5,786 nt of DNA from the NCBI GenBank assembly GCA_016210895.1, contig JACQTG010000020.1, forward strand, positions 1 to 5,786. The letters are read 5' to 3'. The position numbers were made by a program, and so were the translations under genes. This document shows positions 1-5,786 of this stretch, one piece after another (the stretch's first letter is position 1; the number at the start of each line of letters is the position of its first letter). Source of the DNA: Acidobacteriota bacterium. Its GTDB lineage: Bacteria; Acidobacteriota; Terriglobia; Acidoferrales; 2-02-FULL-67-57. Under the pieces are notes generated by a model. The model searched no databases. It saw only the letters and a list, made by a program, of their open reading frames with translations, and was not told where the DNA came from.

Positions 1-1975
<1,975 letters not shown>

Positions 1976-1983
1976 CGGCACAA

Positions 1984-2015
1984 GGTCAGAGTACCGGGTA
2001 CGAGGTACAGAGTAC
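1984..2015 (+). repeat. Tandem 7-nt GTAC repeat in the atpD-atpC gap
   Basis: The tetramer GTAC recurs at 1991, 1998, 2005 and 2012, a strict 7-nt period (GTACCGG, GTACGAG, GTACAGA, GTAC). A degenerate fifth unit, GGTCAGA, precedes it at 1984-1990. The array fills most of the 41-nt gap and ends 1 nt before the atpC ATG, so it occupies the place where a ribosome binding site should be. The GAGG at 2002-2005, inside the array, is the best Shine-Dalgarno candidate, 11 nt from the start. Positions 1991-2001 also form a dyad, GTACC-G-GGTAC. Similar GTAC-rich heptamer strings occur, as I recall, between genes in Acidobacteriota. Confidence 0.8.
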
Positions 2016-2016
2016 G

Positions 2017-2487
2017 ATGGCGCTGCTCCCGGAAAGCTTCGAGTTGCAGGTGGTCACCCCCGAGCGGCTGGTCGTCCGCGAAGACGTGGACGAGGCGCAG
2101 ATCCCGGCCAAGAACGGTTACCTGGGAATTCTCCCCGGCCATGCCCCCTTGCTCAGTGAACTCCGCGTGGGCGAGATCAGCTACCGCCGCGGCGCCGCCT
2201 GGTCGTACCTGGCCGTGGCCTGGGGCTTTGTCGAGGTTCTGCCCGACCGCGTCATCGTCTTGGCAGAAACCGCCGAGCGGGCCGAGGAAATTGACCTTGA
2301 GCGAGCGACGGCCGCGCGGCGACGCGCCGAAGAACGCCTGGCACGGGCTTCCCAAGATCCCTCGATCGACCTCAACCGCGCTCAGGTGGCGCTCGAGCGC
2401 GCCCTAGTTCGCTTGCAGGTGGCCCGTAAAGGCGCCGGCGCCACGCCGCCGGGCGCGGCCCCCATCGAGCACGCCCCGGCCCCCTAG
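2017..2487 (+). CDS. atpC: F1 ATP synthase epsilon subunit
   Basis: Epsilon sits at the foot of gamma, links it to the c-ring, and in many bacteria holds back ATP hydrolysis. At 156 residues it is longer than the usual 130-140. The N-terminal beta-sandwich (about 6-87) shows FELQVVTPERLV, then GYLGILPGHAPLLSEL (34-49) and FVEVLPDRVIVLAETAERAEEID. The C-terminal helical hairpin (about 92-137) is Arg- and Glu-rich and begins with IDLERA (92-97). This fits the I/L-D-x-x-R-A motif known from the ATP-binding epsilon of thermophilic Bacillus PS3. The last 20 residues form a Gly/Ala/Pro tail ending APAP, the source of the extra length. W69 stands where most relatives have Gly in VAGGFVEV. The ATG at 2017 is chosen because the protein then begins like its family, although the ribosome binding site is poor. 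It closes the ATP synthase operon. Confidence 0.96.
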   Translation: MALLPESFELQVVTPERLVVREDVDEAQIPAKNGYLGILPGHAPLLSELRVGEISYRRGAAWSYLAVAWGFVEVLPDRVIVLAETAERAEEIDLERATAARRRAEERLARASQDPSIDLNRAQVALERALVRLQVARKGAGATPPGAAPIEHAPAP

Positions 2488-2531
2488 CTCTCTAGCGTTC
2501 GGTTAGATCCCGCGCCGAGCCCAGTGCCCCA

Positions 2532-2562
2532 CCCTGAGCCCCGAAGCTTCGGGGTCGAAGGG
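2532..2562. repeat. Interrupted palindrome, candidate dispersed intergenic repeat or terminator hairpin
   Basis: The core CCCCGAAGCTTCGGGG (2539-2554) is a perfect 16-bp palindrome. It is flanked by CCCTGA (2532-2537) and TC-GA-AGGG (2555-2562). In RNA this folds as a 6-bp CCCTGA arm with a bulge, then a 6-bp CCCCGA/TCGGGG stem with an AGCT loop. It lies 45 nt after the atpC stop, where an operon terminator would be expected, but no T-run follows on either strand. The outer frame CCCTGAG...TCGAAGGG resembles a dispersed palindrome I recall from many GC-rich environmental genomes. Its role as terminator is possible; its role as a repeat family member is inference. Confidence 0.6.
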
Positions 2563-2593
2563 CCGTCGCCACAGGCGTTTGCCGGGGTGGGTT

Positions 2594-2622
2594 TTGCTTC
2601 CCGTGCGCCAACCCGCTACACT
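2594..2622 (+). promoter_or_regulatory. Candidate sigma-70-type promoter for the CDF transporter gene
   Basis: TTGCTT (2594-2599) and TACACT (2617-2622) resemble the -35 and -10 boxes and are separated by exactly 17 nt. Transcription would begin around 2629-2630, at or next to the ATG, giving a leaderless message. This agrees with the lack of any Shine-Dalgarno sequence before that ATG. The boxes match the consensus only in part (3/6 and 4/6), so the call rests on spacing and position. Confidence 0.45.
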
Positions 2623-2629
2623 CTGCCTG

Positions 2630-3544
2630 ATGCACGCGCACGCGGATACTCGGTCGCGGCTCGACTGGGCGCTCAAAGGCTCGCTGGCGGTCACGCTCGT
2701 GTTCGTGGTCGTCGAGTTTGGTGCCGGCCTCTACGCCCGCTCGCTGGCTCTCATTTCAGACGCCGTCCACAACCTGACCGACCTGCCCACGATGGCGCTG
2801 GCGCTGTTTGCGGTGTGGCTCGAGCAGCGGCCGGCGGATCGCAAGCGCACCTACGGCTATCGCCGGGCCGGCATCCTGGCGGCGTTCGTGAACGCCCTGG
2901 CGCTGGTGGCGATCGCGATCTACATTTTCTGGGAAGGCTACCTACGCCTGCGGACGCCGGAGCCCGTGCGGGCCGACGTGATGCTGGTGGTGGCTGTGCT
3001 GGCCTTGCTGGTGAACTCAGGCATTGCGCTGGCTTTGCTGCGTGGCCGGCGCGACTTGAACATCCGCGCCGTGCTCATCCACAATGCCGGCGATGCCGCC
3101 TCGAACCTCGGGATCATCGTCGGCGCAGTCTTGATTGCCCGCACCGGCTGGTACGCGATTGACCCGGTCATCAGCTTCGGCATTGCCGCACTGATCGTGT
3201 GGAGCGCGGTGGGAATTCTGCGCGAAACGTCGAATATTCTCCTCGAAGGTCTTCCGCGAAGCATCAAGCTGGAAGATGTCGTCCAGTCGCTGGTCGCGAT
3301 TCCCGGCGTGGAGGAGATTCACGACGTGCACATCTGGTCGCTCGGCTCGAACTATCACGCGCTGTCCTGCCACGCGCGCATCGCCGACATGCAGATGCGC
3401 GAGGCGGGCAAGATTCTCGCCCACATGAACCAGGTGCTCGCCCGCACCTTCCGCATCACCCACACGACGATTCAGCTTGAGCCAACCACCACCCAGCCGG
3501 CCCACTACATGCCGGCGGCGATGAACGCCGAACAGACGAAGTAA
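2630..3544 (+). CDS. Cation diffusion facilitator (CDF) family metal exporter, zinc/cadmium/cobalt type
   Basis: CDF proteins are inner-membrane dimers that export divalent metals, usually Zn2+, in exchange for protons. The product has 304 residues, normal for the CzcD/ZitB branch. Six membrane segments are visible at about 14-34, 38-63, 79-103, 116-137, 147-169 and 176-197. The intramembrane metal site is intact: D44 with HNLTD (H47, D51) in segment 2 and HNAGD (H151, D155) in segment 5. The cytoplasmic domain (about 205-285) contains HDVHIWSLGS (231-240), HALSCH (243-248) and THTTIQLE (277-284), typical metal-sensing positions. The His-rich loop between segments 4 and 5 found in several zinc members is absent, replaced by a short RGRRDLN. 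The ATG at 2630 is preferred to a TTG at 2579 because the longer start adds residues unlike the family and would overlap the promoter. The exact metal cannot be read from the sequence. Confidence 0.93.
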   Translation: MHAHADTRSRLDWALKGSLAVTLVFVVVEFGAGLYARSLALISDAVHNLTDLPTMALALFAVWLEQRPADRKRTYGYRRAGILAAFVNALALVAIAIYIFWEGYLRLRTPEPVRADVMLVVAVLALLVNSGIALALLRGRRDLNIRAVLIHNAGDAASNLGIIVGAVLIARTGWYAIDPVISFGIAALIVWSAVGILRETSNILLEGLPRSIKLEDVVQSLVAIPGVEEIHDVHIWSLGSNYHALSCHARIADMQMREAGKILAHMNQVLARTFRITHTTIQLEPTTTQPAHYMPAAMNAEQTK

Positions 3545-3555
3545 CAGGCGTGGCG

Positions 3556-4836
3556 CTAGGTGGGCGGGGTGATCCGCTCGAGACCGTCGAGGTAGGGCCG
3601 GAGGGCTTCCGGGATGACGACCGAGCCGTCGCGCTGCTGGTAGTTCTCCACTAGCGCCATCCAGGTACGGCCCACGGCCAGACCGGAACCGTTCAATGTG
3701 TGCACGTGGGCCGACTTGGGCTGGCCGGGCAGGCGGTAGCGGATGTTGGCCCGGCGGGCCTGGAAGGCTTCGAAGTTCGAGCAGGAAGAAATCTCCTTGT
3801 ACGTGCCCTGGCCCGGCAGCCAGACTTCGAGGTCGTAGGTCTTGGCAGCGGCAAAGCCCATGTCGCCCGTGCAGAGCACCACCACGCGGTAGGGCAGGCC
3901 CAGCCGCTCGAGAATCACCGCGGCGTCGCGCGTCAGCGATTCGAGCTCGTCGTAGCTCTGCTCCGGCCGGGCAAACTTCACCAACTCGACTTTCTGGAAC
4001 TGGTGCTGGCGAACGATGCCGCGCGTCTCCTTGCCGTAGCTGCCGGCCTCGGAGCGGAAACAGGGCGTGTAGGCGACCAGGCGCAGCGGCAGCCGGTCGG
4101 CGTCCAGGGTTTCGTCACGAAAAATGTTCGTCACCGGGACTTCTGCTGTCGGAATGAGCCAGTAGTCAGTTCCTTCGACCTTGAACAAGTCCGCGGCGAA
4201 CTTGGGTAGGTTGCCCGTGCCCACCAGGGCGGCCGAGTTCACGATGAACGGCGGCAATACCTCCGTGTAGCTGTGCTCGCGCGTGTGGATGTCCATCATG
4301 AAGTTCGCCAGCGCGCGTTCGAGTCGGGCCCCCACGCCGGTGTAGAGCGCAAAGCGCGCCCCGGCTATTTTGGCCGCGCGCTCGAAGTCGAGGATGCCCA
4401 GGCGCTCGCCCAGCTCCCAGTGCGGCTTGGGCTTGAAGTCGAACCGAGGCGGCTCGCCCCAGCGCCGCACCGCTTGGTTTTGTTCCGGGCTCGTGCCGAC
4501 CGGGACGGTTGTGTGAGGAATGTTAGGGAGGGAGAGCAGCAGCTCGTGGAGTTGGGCGTCGAGTTCGGCTGCGCGCGTATCGAGCTCCTTGATCTGGTCG
4601 GACAGCCCCTTCATTTCAGCGATGCGTGCGCTCGCGTCCCGCCCTTCGCGCTTCAGCCGGCCGATCTCTTCCGAGGCTTTGTTCTTCTTGGCCTTCAGAC
4701 TCTCGACTTCGGTGACGGCGCGGCGGCGCGCGGCATCCACCTGGTGGAACTCATCGAGCGTCATCCGGTAGCCCCGCGCGCGCAGGCTGGCTTCCACCTG
4801 CTCGGGATGCTCGCGGACAAAGGCTAGTTCCAGCAT
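3556..4836 (-). CDS. serS: Seryl-tRNA synthetase
   Basis: A cytosolic class II aminoacyl-tRNA synthetase that charges tRNA-Ser, and tRNA-Sec where present, with serine. The 426 residues match the bacterial family length. The N-terminal long antiparallel coiled-coil arm (about 28-103) is rich in Lys, Glu and Ala and grips the long variable arm of the tRNA. The catalytic domain follows: motif 1 around 176-200 ([18 protein letters not shown]), serine-binding TAEVPVTN (230-237), motif 2 around 260-285 ([20 protein letters not shown], with R261 and E263), [16 protein letters not shown] (347-362), and motif 3 around 384-416 ([19 protein letters not shown], with R390). All key residues are present. 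The start ATG gives the canonical N-terminus [12 protein letters not shown]. No clear Shine-Dalgarno site precedes it. The P1 peptidase gene ends 34 nt upstream on the same strand. The CDF gene converges from the other side with 11 nt between stop codons. Confidence 0.99.
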   Translation of the reverse strand: MLELAFVREHPEQVEASLRARGYRMTLDEFHQVDAARRRAVTEVESLKAKKNKASEEIGRLKREGRDASARIAEMKGLSDQIKELDTRAAELDAQLHELLLSLPNIPHTTVPVGTSPEQNQAVRRWGEPPRFDFKPKPHWELGERLGILDFERAAKIAGARFALYTGVGARLERALANFMMDIHTREHSYTEVLPPFIVNSAALVGTGNLPKFAADLFKVEGTDYWLIPTAEVPVTNIFRDETLDADRLPLRLVAYTPCFRSEAGSYGKETRGIVRQHQFQKVELVKFARPEQSYDELESLTRDAAVILERLGLPYRVVVLCTGDMGFAAAKTYDLEVWLPGQGTYKEISSCSNFEAFQARRANIRYRLPGQPKSAHVHTLNGSGLAVGRTWMALVENYQQRDGSVVIPEALRPYLDGLERITPPT

Positions 4837-4851
4837 GATCAGCGGCAGGCT

Positions 4852-4857
4852 ATTCTA
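4852..4857 (-). promoter_or_regulatory. Candidate -10 box for serS
   Basis: On the minus strand TAGAAT (4 of 6 positions as in TATAAT, with the key first TA and last T) ends 15 nt before the serS ATG. It would give a leader of only about 8 nt. No convincing -35 box is seen; TTACTC at 4881-4876, 18 nt upstream, is weak and overlaps the end of the peptidase gene. Transcription of serS may instead come from the upstream gene. Confidence 0.3.
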
Positions 4858-4870
4858 CTGAATCGCACTC

Positions 4871-5786
4871 CTATCGAGTAAGTGTGGCAAGGTCAGGAAC
4901 GGCCGGAACCCCGCCCAGGGAGCTGGCGGCGCGGACGGCACGCAGGATGGCGGCAGCGACCGCCTCGGTGGCAACGCTGCCCAGGCGATTCAGGTCGGCC
5001 GACTTCGTTCCCAGCGAGACACCGAAGACCACGTCGCCGTCAAAGAGCGTGTGTACCGGGCTGATGGCGCGCGCCAGGCCGTTCTGGGCCATAGCGGCGA
5101 GCTTGGTGGCCTGCGGCCGGTCGAGGCGCGCGTTCGTGGCTACCACCACCAGCGTCGTGCTCGATGCAGGCGAGGCGCCAAAGCCAGCTTTCGTAACCCC
5201 GGCCTTCATCTGGGCGGCCATATCCGCGAACTCGGACGAAGCTGGTGCTCGGCGAGCCCCGGCGATGATCTGGCCCGTGGCCGGGTCGCGCACGTCGCCA
5301 AAAGCGTTGACGACCGCCAGCGCGCTGACGAGGACACCGCCTGCGAGCTCAATCGTGGTCGTTCCCAGGCCGCCCTTGGTGGCTTGCCTGAGGCCGAAGA
5401 GTTTGCCGACGGTTGCCCCGGTGCCCGCGCCGATGCTGCCTTCTTCGACCTTATCGGCCGAGGCAGCCTGGGCGGCTTGATAGCCCATGGCGGCATCGGG
5501 CCGGCGCTTGGCGTCACCGATGGCGAGATCGAAGATGATGGCGGCGGGAACAATCGGCACGCGGGCCACGCCGGTGTCAAAGCCGATGCCTTGCTCTTCC
5601 AGATAGCGCAGTACGCCCGCCGCAGCCTCAAGCCCAAAGGCGCTGCCGCCCGCCAGCAGCAGGCCGTGGATGCGTTCCACCAGGTGGCCCACGCGCAGGG
5701 TCTCAAACTCACGCTCGCCCACCGCCGCGCCGCGCACGTCCACGCCCGCCACCGCACCGCCCGGGAACAGAATCGCCGTGCAGCCC
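4871..5786 (-). CDS. P1-family (S58, DmpA/NylC-like) aminopeptidase or amidase, 5' end outside the window
   Basis: The family contains N-terminal-nucleophile hydrolases that cut themselves into alpha and beta chains; known members are the D/L-aminopeptidase DmpA, beta-peptidyl aminopeptidase BapA and nylon oligomer hydrolase NylC. The frame is open to the edge, with 304 residues visible (first full codon at 5785-5783). It starts GCTAILFPGGAVAGVDVRGA, so perhaps 20-40 N-terminal residues are missing. Counting from the GTG at 5752: LLLAGGSAFGLEAA (31-44), VPIVPAAIIFDLAIGD (65-80), RPDAAMGYQAA (84-94), GSIGAGTGATVGK (105-117), KGGLGTTT (126-133) and VNAFGDV (148-154, with a conserved Asn). The predicted self-cleavage and nucleophile region is PASSTTLVVVATNARL, with T199 (5158-5156) as likely nucleophile. 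The substrate is unknown. It lies 34 nt upstream of serS on the same strand. Confidence 0.9.
   Translation of the reverse strand, partial: GCTAILFPGGAVAGVDVRGAAVGEREFETLRVGHLVERIHGLLLAGGSAFGLEAAAGVLRYLEEQGIGFDTGVARVPIVPAAIIFDLAIGDAKRRPDAAMGYQAAQAASADKVEEGSIGAGTGATVGKLFGLRQATKGGLGTTTIELAGGVLVSALAVVNAFGDVRDPATGQIIAGARRAPASSEFADMAAQMKAGVTKAGFGASPASSTTLVVVATNARLDRPQATKLAAMAQNGLARAISPVHTLFDGDVVFGVSLGTKSADLNRLGSVATEAVAAAILRAVRAASSLGGVPAVPDLATLTR

Noticed and set aside
2579..2629. TTG-initiated 17-residue N-terminal extension of the CDF transporter
   Set aside because: The added residues are unlike the family, TTG is a rare start, and the stretch carries the candidate -35 and -10 boxes. The ATG at 2630 is the better start.
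2524..3162. Alternative-frame open frame overlapping the CDF gene (212 codons)
   Set aside because: It is Arg/Ala/Gly-rich without membrane segments or motifs, while the overlapping frame encodes a clear CDF transporter.
4273..4827. Plus-strand open frame opposite the serS N-terminal half (184 codons)
   Set aside because: Opposite a complete seryl-tRNA synthetase; composition explained by the GC-rich third positions of serS.
4837..4870. T-box or other tRNA-sensing leader before serS
   Set aside because: Only 34 nt separate serS from the upstream gene, far too short for a T-box, and no specifier or antiterminator sequence is visible.

Overview
This is a GC-rich, gene-dense chromosomal window with ordinary housekeeping content. 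It holds six protein-coding genes, two of them cut by the window edges. The proteins are intact and well conserved. The style of the ATP synthase and seryl-tRNA synthetase sequences, the GC-rich codon use, and two kinds of short intergenic repeat suggest a soil- or subsurface-type bacterium, most plausibly an Acidobacteriota member. That assignment is inference from memory and not a database result.

Plus strand, 1-2487: the distal end of an F1 ATP synthase operon in the usual order, gamma (atpG, 3' part only), beta (atpD) and epsilon (atpC). A 16-nt gap with a good Shine-Dalgarno site separates atpG from atpD. A 41-nt gap filled by a 7-nt-period GTAC repeat separates atpD from atpC. The three products form the rotor shaft, a catalytic subunit and the regulatory foot of the F1 motor. 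The epsilon subunit carries the I/L-D-x-x-R-A signature of nucleotide-binding epsilon subunits.

2488-2629: a 142-nt spacer with a 31-nt interrupted palindrome (core CCCCGAAGCTTCGGGG), then a promoter-like TTGCTT-N17-TACACT that ends 7 nt before the next start codon. Plus strand, 2630-3544: a cation diffusion facilitator (CDF) metal exporter with both HxxxD metal sites intact, probably transcribed on its own as a leaderless or nearly leaderless mRNA.

Minus strand, 3556-5786: serS (seryl-tRNA synthetase), converging on the CDF gene with only 11 nt between stop codons. Upstream of it, separated by 34 nt, is the gene for a P1-family (S58, DmpA/NylC-like) self-cleaving aminopeptidase or amidase, whose 5' end runs off the right edge.

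I found no mobile element, CRISPR array, RNA gene or unknown gene system. The points worth a second look are the small intergenic repeats, the start-proximal promoters, and a few residue-level deviations in the proteins.
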